Source: Maratus speciosus (Eukaryota; Arthropoda; Arachnida; Araneae; Salticidae). Taken from it: a DNA stretch of 64,000 nt. This document shows positions 46,093-58,295 of the stretch, piece after piece. Every line of letters starts with the position of its first letter. Positions within the stretch are counted from its first letter, which is position 1. The stretch lies in NCBI GenBank assembly GCA_963932465.1, contig OZ010790.1, forward strand, positions 351,565,087-351,629,086, in the 5' to 3' direction. The notes below the pieces were generated by a model. That model saw nothing but the letters and a program-made list of their open reading frames with translations, had not been told where the DNA came from and did no database searches. A program made the position numbers and the translations under genes.

Positions 46093-47015
46093 ATAGTAAT
46101 TATTCTTAATTTTTATCTAAAATATGTAAATTTATCTCAAGTTCAAATTTGAATTCATCGTAAAAATGTACATTTTTTGCATTATTTATTTATTTTAAAA
46201 TTAAGAAAATTAAGAAAAAGAATTCCATATAAGTTCAATTCTGTAATAACTTAAACTAGATGGCAGCACTATATAAAACAATAAAATCAATGCATGTAAA
46301 ATACGTACATGGTTTAAAGTAATTTTTTCCCTTAATATTTTATAAAAATTGGATAGATGAATGCAACATTTTGTAAGGAAAAACTTAATGACAATCAGAT
46401 GATCTTTTATACCATAAGAAATTTTTAGCTATTGCAGTTTAAATGACTGAAATGTTTTCAGTATCATGCACTGTCTTATTTTTTCAAAGATTTTAGGTAC
46501 AAGGATATTAAATTGTCATTTAAATCCTCAATGATGTGAATGCAACAAAAAAGAGCAGCAATATCACCCTTGTTTAACGAGTTATATTCAAACAAAAACT
46601 TAGCGAACAATATTGCATTCGGACATTTAAAACATGAACAAACAGACTGAGGAAGAATACAAAACATGCACAGCCAAATAAGTAAATTCATAAGTCCAAC
46701 ATTTAGTGTATTTTATATAAATACTTTTAATGACGTAAAATGAAATAACAAGACGATAATTGTGATTAAAAAGCTGTTTTTTAAAATTTTAAATCGTGTT
46801 TTGACTGCTCCATCTAGTGGCGAATCTACAATTGGTTGCAAACACGACAATAAATATAGTTCGCAATAGAATTGTTATTTTATAAATAATGTGCGCATTT
46901 AAGTGTGGGAATATTGAGATTTCAGATGAAATTAAAGAATTAGAATAGTTTAATAAAAGAATTTTGTAGTCCCGAAACATGGCAAACGAACTTGAACGAT
47001 ATCAACGTTCGTCCC

Positions 47016-47024
47016 ATAGACTAT
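47016..47024. repeat. Candidate 9-bp target duplication, right
   Basis: ATAGACTAT, identical to 44311-44319. After it, copy A of unit Y resumes with TACACTACGTTATTTTTCAT. Confidence 0.6.
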
Positions 47025-48052
47025 TACACTACGTTATTTTTCATATATTTCTATTGTTTAATGAAATATAAAGTTCATTACTGAATATTTTAGAGTGACT
47101 AAAAATAATAATTTTAAAAAATCTACGAAAGAGGATGAAATAAAAATTTTGACAAATAACATTCAACAGAATATGTGAAATAACCTTTTTAATTCTGCAC
47201 TAAATATAATGCATTATGAACTGGTATCAGATTTGCGAGAAAGAAAAATATATTATTTAAAAAAGCTCAAAAGTAATTTATTTAAGGAATACAATATCAT
47301 AAGATTTTTTAATAATTTTACATTTAATGTTTTACAAATTTATTTTGTTAGAAAATTTTGAAAAAAAAATGGATATGTAAAATATTATCAAGTGAAAAAA
47401 TGTATATTAATTTAGAAACACGGAATTATGAGTTATTAGGTATAAATATATAAACTATAAATAATTTATATTACTGTGGAACTGTTGTTTCCAAGCTAAC
47501 TGGAATTTTTAGAGATCGAAATCGACAGAATATGTTATGGGATTGTTCAACTTGTACACTGTAAAAAAAAATCTGTAAAGTTACTAAAGTTTTTCAAGGA
47601 AACTGGGATTCCTAAAACTTTTTATGTAACGGCAACAACAAAAATTCCTGTTACAGACGCACTTTTGCGCCGAAAATCAAAAAATCTGTAAGGTTACTAG
47701 AAATTTTTTAGGAAACTGGGATGCCTAGAACTTTTCATGTAACTGCAACCCAGGTTACAGATAAAATTTTAGTAAGATTACTGTAATTTTAGCAGATTCA
47801 TTTGTACAGTTACAGATTTCTGTAGCTTTACAAAAACTAGTTTGGTAGATTTGCAGATTTTTTCGTACAGTTACAGATGAAAGTTTAGTAAGCATGTAAC
47901 TTTACATCTGTAGAACTACAGATTTTTTTTTACAGTGTACAGGGTTACAAAACAGGGTTCAAACAAAACTAAATTACAGATTTTGTTTATAAAACAGGGA
48001 TATAATGCGCACGAAATAGTGATGAAGGACTGGTGTATAGAAGCATAATATG

Positions 48053-48055
<3 letters not shown>
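47025..48055. repeat. Local duplication, unit Y copy A, with a MITE inside
   Basis: Matches copies B (from 48100) and C (50930-51480). Shared words include AAGAGGATGAAATAAAAA.TT, GCATTATGAA.TGGTATCA, ATTTTGAAAA.A, CACGGAATTAT and TTGTTCAACT. The match stops where the 47557-47937 MITE was inserted in TTGTTCAACTTG. Confidence 0.75.
47557..47937. mobile_element. 381 bp MITE, TA target
   Basis: The ends CACTGTAAAAAAAAATCTGT and their inverse (ACAGATTTTTTTTTACAGTG) lie between TA at 47555-47556 and 47938-47939. Subterminal GTTAC.GAT words and repeated (GTAA).TTACAG words fill the body. Copies B and C of unit Y lack it at the same place (TTGTTCAACT.GGACGG), confirming the borders. TA target suggests Tc1/mariner, but no coding sequence supports a superfamily. 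Confidence 0.85.

Positions 48056-48097
<42 letters not shown>
48056..48097. repeat. Poly(T) run
   Basis: About 42 consecutive T at the start of copy B of unit Y. Confidence 0.95.
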
Positions 48098-48100
<3 letters not shown>

Positions 48101-49600
48101 ACACTTAATGCATTATGAAGTGGTATTAGATTTGCGGTAAAGTAGAAATCTTTTTACAAAACCTTAAAAGTAATTTAATTTATAGTACGCAATATCATAC
48201 GAATTTTTAATAACTTTACGTTTAATATTTTTCAACATTTCTGTTGTAAGATTTTGAAAAAAAAACATGAATATGTAAAATATTATAAAGTCAAAAAACG
48301 AATATTATTTTAGAAAGACCGAATTATAAATCATCAGGTATAAATCTATCGAGTCTATATAATTTATATTACCGTACAAAAATGGCGTACAAGTTGCTTA
48401 GCATTTTTATAGATCGGTATCAGCAGAGTCTGTTATCGGATTGTTCAACTTGGACGGCATTGTGATTTCACATTGTGAAAGTTTATGTGTCTTTTAAATC
48501 ACGAAAATATTACATGAAGTAGATTGTGATGTTTTGAAAAATACAACATACTGTTGATACATTATCTTCTCCCATTTAGTAATTTTAACACATATATACG
48601 TCTTCTTTATAATTATATAAAGAAAAAAGAAAGGTGCACTTAAAGATCACTTCAATAAATTTGCCTATCATAGTTAGGTTTCAAGATGTTAGAATTTTGT
48701 AACAGAGTGAAGATATTTCGTAAAGCTCAGTAAAAGTCATACTTTTAACTTATAATAATAACGAATTGTCCTTGAATTTTCATTCGTTAATTTCATTTCT
48801 CAAAAAATATGCAAAACTTTCCTTTCTGAAAAAAAAACAAATATTATTTTTCAAAAGTCCACATAAGTGTCGCAAAATGTTTATTAAAGAATTTTAAATA
48901 ACCTATAAAATTACAGATAGTAAAAAATAGTAATAAATATTTGAAACAATATTGTGGCGAAAATAATTATTTAAAATTATTTATTTTCTTTTAAGCTTGA
49001 AAATTATTGCAAGAAATCGTTTATCTAATATGCACATTACCGAACCTTTAATGATTTTCCAAACATATTAAACAAAATTCTACAGACTAGTATTGGAAAC
49101 GTGAGCAGTTTCGTTAGAAATCCCTGTTCGCTGACATCCCCAATTATTCAAAATCGATTGATTTTATATTGAAATTGTTGGAGGGTATTTTTTTTTATTT
49201 AATTTGAAATACTAGATTTAGGTAATTTTCCAATAAATGTTCCATACCACATATATTAATTAAGTTAGAAACAGATACATAGTACTTTAGAAATATAGAA
49301 AAATTCCACGTCCAGTAAATATTTGGATAATGTGTTGTTGGAGGTAGTTGGGGCATAATTAAAAAAATAATTATGATCCGACTAAATGAATTACATAAGT
49401 GATGCAAATTATACTAATTGATCTTAAAATGTGAACAATTTAGATAAGCAGAGAATTATTTGTATTTATTTAACATATATAAATTTATTGGTTTTGTGTA
49501 CTTTGATATTTGCATTTAACACATTTATTGTCTATTCCTTTATGTTCCGTTATTCACATGCTTTTGTTATTTTGACTTTACTACAAAAATCTCTGTATTC
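48098..49600. repeat. Local duplication, copy B (unit Y then unit X)
   Basis: 48098-48830 matches unit Y in copies A and C, including TTTTATAGATCGGTATCAGC, TTGTTCAACTTGGACGG and AGTAAAAGTCATACTTTTAAC (compare 51760). 48890-49600 matches unit X copy A without the 780 bp insertion. The X-Y-Y-X-Y order along 42.7-51.9 kb shows a tandem duplication of a unit of several kb. No gene is evident in the unit. Confidence 0.75.
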
Positions 49601-49913
49601 TAAAAAAAATAATAATTAATGATGTCACCGCCTCCGCCGCCGGTTTTAAATTTTTGGTGACCGGAGGTATTTCTTCGTTAATATTAAGAAAAATATATCA
49701 TGAAAAAGTATGAAAATCGGTGTTATTATAGAGAAATGTTTGATTAACACGCTGATGCAGCCAGTTTTTAAATCGAAGAATTATTTTAAGAGATGGTTAA
49801 TACTAAAGTTGTAGAAAATATTCATTAAAAAGTGTTATAGGAGCAAAAACTATACATGGAAATTTAATCATTTTTAGATCATTTTATATGTTTGAAGTTC
49901 CCGGTAGGCAGAT

Positions 49914-49944
<31 letters not shown>

Positions 49945-50814
49945 TTTGACTCATTTTTTGAGGATTTATTTCTATTTTAAATTCAAATTTTCAGCATTTC
50001 GAAAGGTTTTCTTTACATATTTTAGAAAATGGTATTAATTTAAACTGTTGGAAACTGTATAAACAGCGCAAATAATAATGTTTGTTTCAAATTAAAAATT
50101 TATTTACACGTGACTATTATAAATAGACACCCCTCTTCAAATTACAATTAAATAATTACGCATAACAAACAGGAATATTGAAAATTACGTCATAAAAACT
50201 ATATTTACACGTGAATTTTAAGGATAAAGGATATTGTAAAATAATAAATTCATTAACATGCGTTAGAAGTCTTATATAGGAGAAATTACGTCATTTTTAA
50301 AATGAACATAAAATAATATTGCAAAAGCGTTTAAATTTAAAAAAATGCACGAGACATTTATTTGATATTTTGAGATGATTTGTTCAACTATTTTTGTGAA
50401 TTCTAAGACAGCGCAAATAATATTTCATTTCTAAAAAAGTATTTTCACGTGAATATTAAAAAGAGAAAGAAAAGTTTGGTGAAAATTACGTCAGATTAAA
50501 AACAATACATTTAAAATGTATTATTTAAAAGAACTTTTTTTTCGCTTTGTCAGAAAATACCGGGAGACAAAAACTCTGTTTAATTAATTCATTTTATATT
50601 AGCTTATTTTTAAATGTTTAACTGATTTTATTTAATCAAAGACGAAAACAGCCATTGTATCTATTAACAGCAGCTGATTGGCCTTAAAATCCCCCACTCA
50701 AAGAGAAATGAATTGAAACCCGTTTATAGGAAGATCGCCACTGTTTTTTAAACTATAATTCAATCTTCCGAAATCTTTTTAAAGCCGATCAAGAGCCCCC
50801 TAGTTATATAAAGA
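49601..50814. repeat. ~1.2 kb segment unique to copy B, with repeated CACGTGA and TTACGTCA words
   Basis: Absent from copy A at the matching place, so probably inserted. It begins with a GC-rich patch (CACCGCCTCCGCCGCCGG, 49627-49644). TTTACACGTGA/TTTTCACGTGA recurs near 50102, 50205 and 50445, and AAATTACGTCA near 50185, 50285 and 50485. It contains a poly(T) run (49918-49942) and repeat R1 copy 2 (50642-50793). No coding sequence recognised. Confidence 0.55.
50642..50793. repeat. Dispersed repeat R1, copy 2
   Basis: Matches 803-988 in ACGAAAACA.CCATTG, TTAACAGCA, GAAACCCGTTTA.AGG.AGATCGC and AATTCAATCTTC. Confidence 0.6.
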
Positions 50815-51860
50815 GGGGAAAATATACAAATTAATTTCAAGTGTGAACGCACGAGATAAATAAAGTTCTTAGGGATTTATTTAATTTCTGTAATGTTATT
50901 CATATTGTATACTATGTTGCATTATGTTATCTTTCATATATCTTTATTGACGAAAACAAATATACAGTTCGTTATTGAATATTTTAGTGTGACTAAAAAT
51001 TAAAAAAACTATCAAAGAGGATGAAATAAAAAATATTTGCCAATAACATTCAAACAGTTATTACAGAATATATGAAACGAACTTTTTAATTCTGCAGTAA
51101 ATGTAATGCATTATGAAGTGGTATCACATCTGCGAGAAAGAGAAAAGATTTTTTAAAAGCCTTAAAAGCAATTTATTTTAAAGTATGCAATATCATACAA
51201 ATTTTTGATAATTTTACATTTAATGTTTTGTAAGCTTTTTGTTATAATATTTTGAAAATATAACGAATACGTAGAATTTTATGAAGTCAAAGAACATACA
51301 TTAATTTAAAAACACGGAATTATAACATATCTGTTATAAATCTATCATGTTCTGATAATTAATATCACTGTACAACAGTGGTTTCCATGCTGCCTGGAAT
51401 TTTTAGAGATCGGTGTCGAGAGAATCTATTATTGGGTTGTTCAACTCGGACGGTGAAAAAGACAGTCAAGTTTTTGTTTAAAAAACAGACAGATATTGCG
51501 CACGAAATGATTATGTAAACATTCTGAAGCGTTATGCGTCTTTCAAATAACGAAAGAAAATAATTTGTGATGTTTAAAAAAATACAACATACTATTGAGA
51601 CATTATCTTCTGTCAGTTTGTAATTTTAGCACATATACGCCTCCTTTAAACTTATGTAGGAGGGGGGGGGGAGCAAGATGCACTGAAATATTCGTTCGAT
51701 AAATTTGCGTTCATCCCTTTTTAGTTTCACGATATTAGAGTAACGAAGTGAACTACTTTGTAAAGCAGAGAAAAAGTCATACTTTAACTTATAATCATAA
51801 ATCATTGCATTTTGTTTGCATTTGGTAGTTTCATTTCACGAAAAATATTCAAAATAATCC
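50815..51860. repeat. Local duplication, unit Y copy C
   Basis: Similar to copy A (44215-44310 plus 47025-47554) and copy B (48100-48830). It begins with AAGTGTGAACGCA.GAGATAA and ends around AAAAGTCATACTTTAACTTAT. It lacks the 2.7 kb insertion and the 381 bp MITE, so it serves as an empty-site reference. A G-run lies at 51662-51671. Confidence 0.75.
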
Positions 51861-54029
51861 TCACGTCCTACATTTTATTAAGATAAAAAATAATTGTTGT
51901 TATTTTTAAAACAAAACCATCATAAATTTAATTATTCCTTTACACATATTCTTAAGATTATTATCAACAACTTTGTGATTTATATATACTGCAAAACGTA
52001 CAGTCAGCGTATTGAATTTTCGTATTAATTTTAACAAAAGTAAAATGTATAATGCTTGAAGAAAGAGCTGTAAATGAAATTCTAAACATGTTACCTAGCT
52101 ACTTCTGATGTGTGTTACATATCAGCTTATCACATTAGTTGAAAGAAACCCAGATAAATTCTATTCATTTCCAGTGAATATAATTTCTCTTGAGAAATGT
52201 CAGGTGTTTGTTCAGTTAAAAAAACTTCTTCGCTGTTCACAGCAAGTGATGTATTGATTCTTAAGTAGGAGTGGAACAAAGGCACGGAAATGAATGTGTG
52301 TCACATGTTACTGAAAGGATCCTTTGTTCATTTTGTTCACGTTTTTTAAGTAATTCACAAACTAAGTTATGTTTCATTATGGAATAAGTTTTTAATTCTG
52401 TATCTTTCTCAACTGCAAAGCATTTATCTGCAATTTATTTCTTCACTATAAAGTTTATCTTTCAATGTTGAAGATTTGAAATATGTAATTTGAAACAAGA
52501 AATTCAAGCTATGCTTTAGTTTAGTTTACTTATACTTAAGTTTGAAATCTATATTTTTCCAACAGCAACGCACTTTTTTAAATTCCTTTGCCTCATAAGC
52601 ATTTCGTTTTTTTTTTCTTATTAAAATAAATCTTCTACATAGTTAAAATTTTGTTATTTATAGATAGAAAGGTTCAAAGCGTGCTATTTTTCGTGAAATT
52701 TCTATTTTAGAATAAATTTTAATTGCCGATACGAAACTGAAAGCTGTTCGGTCCAGATGTGTGGTTATTGTAAAACTTTAACTTTTTAAAGTTAAATTAT
52801 TTTATTTTTAGTTTTCCATATCTACTATATTAATTATTGTAATGCTGTTTTATGTGTGCGGCATTAGTATTGGTCATTTCAAATGCAATTAGACTATTTA
52901 CCTTTATTTTAAAAATATCTCTGAATTATTAAATTAATACTCCAGAGAATTATTAAGTTTGGCTAATTAACAACAAAAAAAAATATTACAAGGATCTTTT
53001 AATTTGCAATGCAAATCTACTTAATGCTCCAAAACTCAAAATGCTATTTTTGGGATTAATATTAATAGAATCGCTTGCGGGACCATATTGTCATTCTAAA
53101 AAAATAATTTCGTAAAGACAATAATCAAATGTAAAAATGGTTAAAATAATTTGTTTGTGCATTCAAGTTCAATCTTTAGCTTTTTACTGTTCGTCGTCTA
53201 ATACATTTAAACATTAAAGTCACGATTGCCTTTCCTTCGACGAAACCCCAAATTAGTACAGTTTTAAAAATCAAATAAGGTGACCGAGCGAGTAGTTGAT
53301 CAAATAAGGTCGATGCTACGTGGTCTAGATTCGGTCTAGACCTACGTTCTACGGAGTTTATTATATTTTCGATTTTTTAAAATTTAGAAGTAAACTAACG
53401 TAATTGCTACAACCCTTAATGAATGTCATATAATGGGCAAAAATGAAATCTTCTGAAATTAAATAGCAAATAATTTCTTTCACTGCCATTTCCCCAGTAT
53501 TTGATGAATCGAAGAAATCAGACAAAAATTCAGAAATTAATCTTTGAAATAACATGCATAAGCTGTGATTAACCATAATTCATATAAAAGTATTATTTGA
53601 AATAAGCCTGGTGGAAATGGATTATTTTAATTTAACGTAATTGCCTCCGACTAATAAAAATGTAAATTTTTACATTTTCTAATTAAAAAAAAAATCATAA
53701 AATTTCCTGTCTTACAGCAGGCTGCTGACAACAATGTGAGAACAGGTGCTCCAACATTCAAACAAAGATATTATGTCTAGTGCCAAGTGTTTTCTTGGAG
53801 ACCACAGAGAGTTAAATAACGGTAAAAACTTCTCACTGTAGTGACAACAGCGCATTTTCAAACTGATGTTGGTTAAAACGAAGTCTCATTCATTTTTTTT
53901 TTTTTAATGACTTGTTATTAACCTTTCTAACCGTTGATATGAGTAATGGAATATTTAATTTGCTTATCGATTATTTCACTATAAGAAGAATGAAAGTCAA
54001 ATTGACAGACATTGAGTATCTATTCTTTA

Positions 54030-54033
<4 letters not shown>
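51861..54033. other. Unassigned AT-rich DNA; weak exon-like stretch at 53716-53780
   Basis: No certain gene. At about 53700-53780 a pyrimidine-rich CCTGTCTTACAG is followed by an open stretch reading QAADNNVRTGAPTFKQRYYV and then TAG. It looks like a 3' splice site with a short exon, but one short segment is not enough to call a gene. Confidence 0.35.

Positions 54034-54078
<45 letters not shown>
54034..54078. repeat. Poly(T) run
   Basis: About 45 consecutive T, directly before copy 1 of the tandem-repeat element family. Confidence 0.95.
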
Positions 54079-54082
<4 letters not shown>

Positions 54083-54800
54083 ACTTCTTTCTAAAGAAGA
54101 AAGTATTGTAATCGAGATTTTTCTTCGAGATCCGGTTTCCGACGGATTTGCACGTTTTGAGGGCCAGATATCCCTGAAAACATGTTTATACAAAAATTTT
54201 GTCTGTTATTATGTCCGGTTTGTACCATCAAAACATGTATGAAGTTATCCAAAAAATTAGACCAAACTTTGTTGTATTTTTTGGGTTATGGACAGCAGGT
54301 TCTCCTAGAATTAGGGAAATATTTCGCTAGAAGGGAACGCTGTAATAGCAATTTTTGTGCCATTTTCATTATTGTACTATCGAAAACTGTATGAAGTTAT
54401 GCATAAATTGAACCAAATTCCATGTGTTTGTTTTGGCTAAGGCCAGCAGGCCAGCAATGGAATTTGAAAACAATCCACCGGAAGGGGGCGCTGTAACAGC
54501 GATTTTTCGTAATTCTGTTGTACACCGGCTCTTCATGCAGCGACGTTCAAGTCTCCTCCAACGAACCCCGCGATTTTCAAGCAGCTTATGTAGAACAAAT
54601 TAACGAAAAATGTTGATTTTATTAAGTATTATGATTGTGATTATCTCGGTTTTACTCCGAATTGTAAAACGAAGCAGAAACTTGAGATGAAAATCAACGT
54701 TGGTTGAAGTAATAACACTGAAGCATTAGCATGTGTAACAACTATTTGATATATTAATATGCATAAGAAAGAACAAAGTTTTGGAATTGTCACACCCAAC
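54079..54800 (+). mobile_element. Structured repeat element R4, copy 1 (two internal units)
   Basis: Opens with a palindrome ACTTCTTTCTAAAGAAGAAAGT, then ATTGTAATCGAG, TCCGGTTT.CGACGGATTT and CAGATATCCC..AAAACATGT. Two ~152 bp units follow (near 54225 and 54376; GTACCATC.AAA..TGTATGAAGTTAT and GG(C)GCTGTAA.AGCGATTTTT). A 3' segment then ends with GTTTTGGAATTGTCACACCCAACT. It is colinear with copy 2 but has far fewer internal units. Confidence 0.7.
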
Positions 54801-55334
54801 TAGTTTTCCAAGTTGAAGTATTAACATATAAAAAATAATATTTCATATCAAGAATTCGGATCAGAAAAAATAAAAAAGAACCAAATATAATCACAATTGT
54901 TGAAGACAAGATTTTTAAAAGTTATTTAATATTTAAAAAATATATATTGAAATATATATAAAATTAACTAGAAACTGTTCTAAATATGACACCAATTAAC
55001 ATCTTGTAATAAATATACTTGTTTTAATTGCTAAAAGTTCTAAAATTAAAACTTAAAATCAGTTAAAATAGTTTTATTAGGTTGTTTACATATTTCGGTT
55101 CTAATTCTAGCCGTTATCAAAAGAAATAAGTAAGAATATTCTAAAATTACACGAATCATGATATAATGATATGAAAACAAGATCATTCAATTTTTCAGGT
55201 ACTGCTTCAAATTACGTAAGTTATTTTTAAATTTTGTTTCCACTTTGATGTCTGTTTCGATATTTGTGACCACTGAGTAATTCGAACTGTGATTGTGTAA
55301 GTTAAATGATGATATATGGTTAGATATTGATTTT
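54801..55334. other. Spacer between the two R4 elements
   Basis: AT-rich, no recognised feature. Confidence 0.45.
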
Positions 55335-57480
55335 TACTTTCTTCTATCTTCAATAGAAGAAAGTATTGTAATCGAATTTTTTTTCGACTTCCGGTTTTGA
55401 CGGATTTACACGTTTTAGGGGTCAGATATCCCAAAAAACATGTTTATAGAAATAGTCTGTCTGTCCGTGTGTCCGTCTGTCCGTCTGTCTGTCGCCATTG
55501 TACCATCAAAAAGTGTATGAAGTTATGCATAGAATTGAACCAAATTTCTATTTTAAGTTTTTGGCTATGGCAAGCACATCCTCCCTGAATTTGGAAAAAA
55601 ATCGCCGGTAGGGGGCGCTGTAATAGCGATTTTTGTGCGATTTTAAATATTGTACCATCCAAAAGTGTATGAAGTTAAGCATAGAATTGAACCAAATTTT
55701 TATTTTAAGTTTTTGGATATGGCAAGTAAGTCCTCTCTGAATTTGGAAAATATTCGCCTGTAGGGGGCGCTGTAACAGCCAATTTTGTGCGATTTTGAAT
55801 ATTGTACCATCTAAAAGTGTATGAAGTTATGCATAGAACTGAACCAAATTTTTATTTTAAGTGTTTGGATATGACAAGTAGGTCCTCTCTGAATTTGGAA
55901 AAAATTCGCCGGTAGGGAGCGCTGTAACAGCGATTTTTGTGCGATTTTGAATATTGTACCATCTAAAAGTGTATGAAGTTATGCATAGAATTGAACCAAA
56001 TTTTTATTTTAAGTTTTTGCATATGACATGTAAGTCCTCACTGAATTTGGAAAAAATTCGCCGGTAGGGGGCGCTGTAACAGTGATTTTTATGCGATTAT
56101 GGATATTGTACCATCTAAAAGTGTATGAAGTTATGCATAGAATTGAACCAAATTTTTATTTTAAGTTTTTGGATATGGCAAGTAGGTCCTCTCTGAATTT
56201 GGAAAAAATGCGCCGGTAGGGAGCGCTGTAACAGCGATTTTTGTGCGATTTTGAATATTGTATCATTCAAAAGTGTATTAATTTATGCATAGAATTGAAC
56301 CAAATTTTTATTTTAAATTGTTGGCTATGGCAAGCAGATCCTCTTGTAATTGGAAAAAATTCGCCGGTAGGGGGCGCTGTAACAGCGATTTGTGTGCGAT
56401 TTTGAATATTGTATCATCCAAAAGTGTATGAATTTATGCATAGAATTGAACCAAATTTTTATTTTAAGTTCTTGGCTATGGCAAGCAGGTCCTTCCATGA
56501 TTTGGAAAAATTCACCGGTAAGGGGCGCTGTAATAGCGATTTTTGTACCGTTTTGAATATTGTACCATCGAAAAGTGTATGAAGTTATGCATAGAATTGG
56601 GCCAAATTTTTTGTGTTTGTTTTTGGTCATGGCACGAAGGTCCTCCCTGAATTTGGAAAAATTCCTCCGGAAGGGTGTGCTATAATTGCGATATCTGTAC
56701 CATTTTCATTATTCTACCATCGAAAAGTGTATGAAGTTATGCATAGAATTGAATCAATTTTTTTTTTGTATGTTTCTGGCTATTGTAAGCAAGTGTTCCC
56801 TGAACTTGAAAAAATACCGCCAGAAGGTGGCGCTATAATTGGATCTCTGCGCCATTTTCATTATTGTACCTCGAAAATTGTATAAATTTATGCATAGAAT
56901 GGAACCAAATTTTTTGTGTACGTTTCTGGCTATGGCAAACAAGTCCTCCCTGAATTTGAAAAAAATCTGCCGGAAGGGGGGCACTGTAATAGAGATATTT
57001 GTGACATTTTCTTTATTGTACAGTCGAAAAGTGTATAAAATTATGCATACAATTGAACCAAATTTTTTGTGTATATTTTTGGCTTTGGCCAACAGGTCCT
57101 TCTCGAATTTGGAAATATCGCGCGGTAAAGGGGCTCTGTGATAGCGATTTTTGTATACTTTTCTTGATTTTTCGTAGTTCTGTTGTCCATCGGCGGCTCG
57201 TGCAAACGCGGAAACTCGCTTCCTGCTAAGCCGGCTATTGGCAAACATCTGATAACAACAGAATGAGGAAAAACTATTAATTTTAAGAAATATCATGATA
57301 TATATTAACTCGTTTTTAGTTCATTTAATTGACTGAAGCAGCAATTTAAGATGAAAATCAAAGTTGGTGTAATATTTAGCTAATAATATTGAAGTATTAA
57401 CATGTGTAACTAGTTTTTGAAATATTAAGATGTATAAGATAGAAGAAAGTTTTGGGATTGGCACATCCAACTCGTTTTTT
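55335..57480 (+). mobile_element. Structured repeat element R4, copy 2 (about 11 internal units)
   Basis: Begins with the palindrome ACTTTCTTCTAT...ATAGAAGAAAGT (55336-55364), then ATTGTAATCG and CCGGTTTTGACGGATTTACA, and a CTGT/CCGT microsatellite (55456-55494). About eleven ~152 bp units follow (CCATC.AAAAGTGTATGAAGT at 55504, 55655, 55808, 55960, 56112, 56262, 56412, 56565, 56717, 56868 and 57022), each with GGGGGCGCTGTAA.AGCGATT. The 3' part ends AGAAGAAAGTTTTGGGATTG and GCACATCCAACTCG, where AGAAGAAAGT repeats the 5' palindrome arm. Subterminal repeat, microsatellite, ~150 bp core units and a conserved tail resemble DINE-1/Helentron-type non-autonomous elements, but no helicase is present to prove it. 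The open frames across it are incidental. Confidence 0.75.
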
Positions 57481-57633
57481 TTTTATGCCAACATGTTTCG
57501 CAAAATTAGAAACTTTATACTCTTCAATATTTTCAAAGTTTTTCGAGAAAGTAAAATAGTACTTTAAACTTTTCAATAACTGCTTAATAGCCAAAACCCT
57601 TCGAAAGTTTAGAATATCGTTTGCACTAAAATT

Positions 57634-57990
57634 GTGACAATTAATTTTGCGAATAAATCAGGACTATGCAAAATACCATTTATTAGAGCAGGCGTATCAA
57701 ATAATTACTATATTGGTATGACTAGTAGGAAATGTCAGCGTACAAAAGAGGAGTATACAGGTGATACAAAATGTAATAGAAAAACAACAGCACTGTCAAG
57801 ATTATATCAAGAAGAAACAGTCAAATAAATTTCACTGAAAGTAAGGTCATTTTTCCCTCCAATCTATACTATTCATCCATCACAGAACCCATTGTAACTT
57901 TAACACGTAAAAATTCAATATGTAACAATGCAACATCATTTAATTTAGCAAAATTATGGCTCGAGTTACTCAAAGGTTATAAGTATTGAA
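57634..57990 (+). pseudogene. Penelope-like GIY-YIG endonuclease fragment, divergent family
   Basis: KSGLCKIPFIRAGVSNNYYI then GMTSRKCQRTKEEYTG and KTTALSRLYQEETVK form a GIY-YIG module (KIP.I, then YYIGMT). After a stop at 57826-57828 and a frame change the tail continues NFTESKVIF, SSITEPIVTLTRKNSICNN and NLAKLWLELLKGY. This parallels the IIS...REPIEIFTRQNKVCN...IWFNSLK tail of the 20-22 kb copies. It belongs to the same element class but a different lineage, and all RT sequence is missing. It lies just downstream of R4 copy 2, with no evidence of a functional link. Confidence 0.7.
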
Positions 57991-58291
57991 ATAATCAACA
58001 ATGCATAAATACTAATTAAAAATAACGTGCGTAGTCTGAAAGTGTAAGTGGAAAAATTCATAATAGCGTTTTCATAGCATTACAGCATACATCCTCCAAT
58101 TTTAGAATATCTTTGTTATTATTTGTATTGAAAATGGCTCGAATTGCAACCAAAACAGAGAAACAGTCTAATAAATCTATTTTAACTGTTTTTAAGTTTC
58201 CATATTGCACCTTTTACAAATTAAAAGAGTATAGAAACTACTATGATTAAAATTTTTAAAAATTCGACATTTGTTTGCAAATGACAGGAAT
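57991..58291. other. Spacer
   Basis: AT-rich sequence, nothing recognised. Confidence 0.4.
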
Positions 58292-58295
58292 TTAA

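Larger units (their letters stand above)
44320..47015. mobile_element. 2.7 kb insertion in duplication copy A, unclassified
   Basis: The insertion interrupts sequence that is continuous in copy C (about 50900-50945) and is flanked by a direct 9-bp repeat ATAGACTAT. Its ends do not form clear terminal inverted repeats. The right end carries an imperfect palindrome (CGAAC.TGA...TCAA.GTTCG, near 46986-47010). The interior is AT-rich with an (AAAT)n run (44879-44913), a 175 bp MITE (45918-46092), and words such as GATGG.AGCAC. No transposase or RT was found. Confidence 0.5.

Noticed and set aside
56754..57296. 180-residue minus-strand open frame
   Set aside because: It spans the ~152 bp tandem units and only repeats their translation. 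No family motif.
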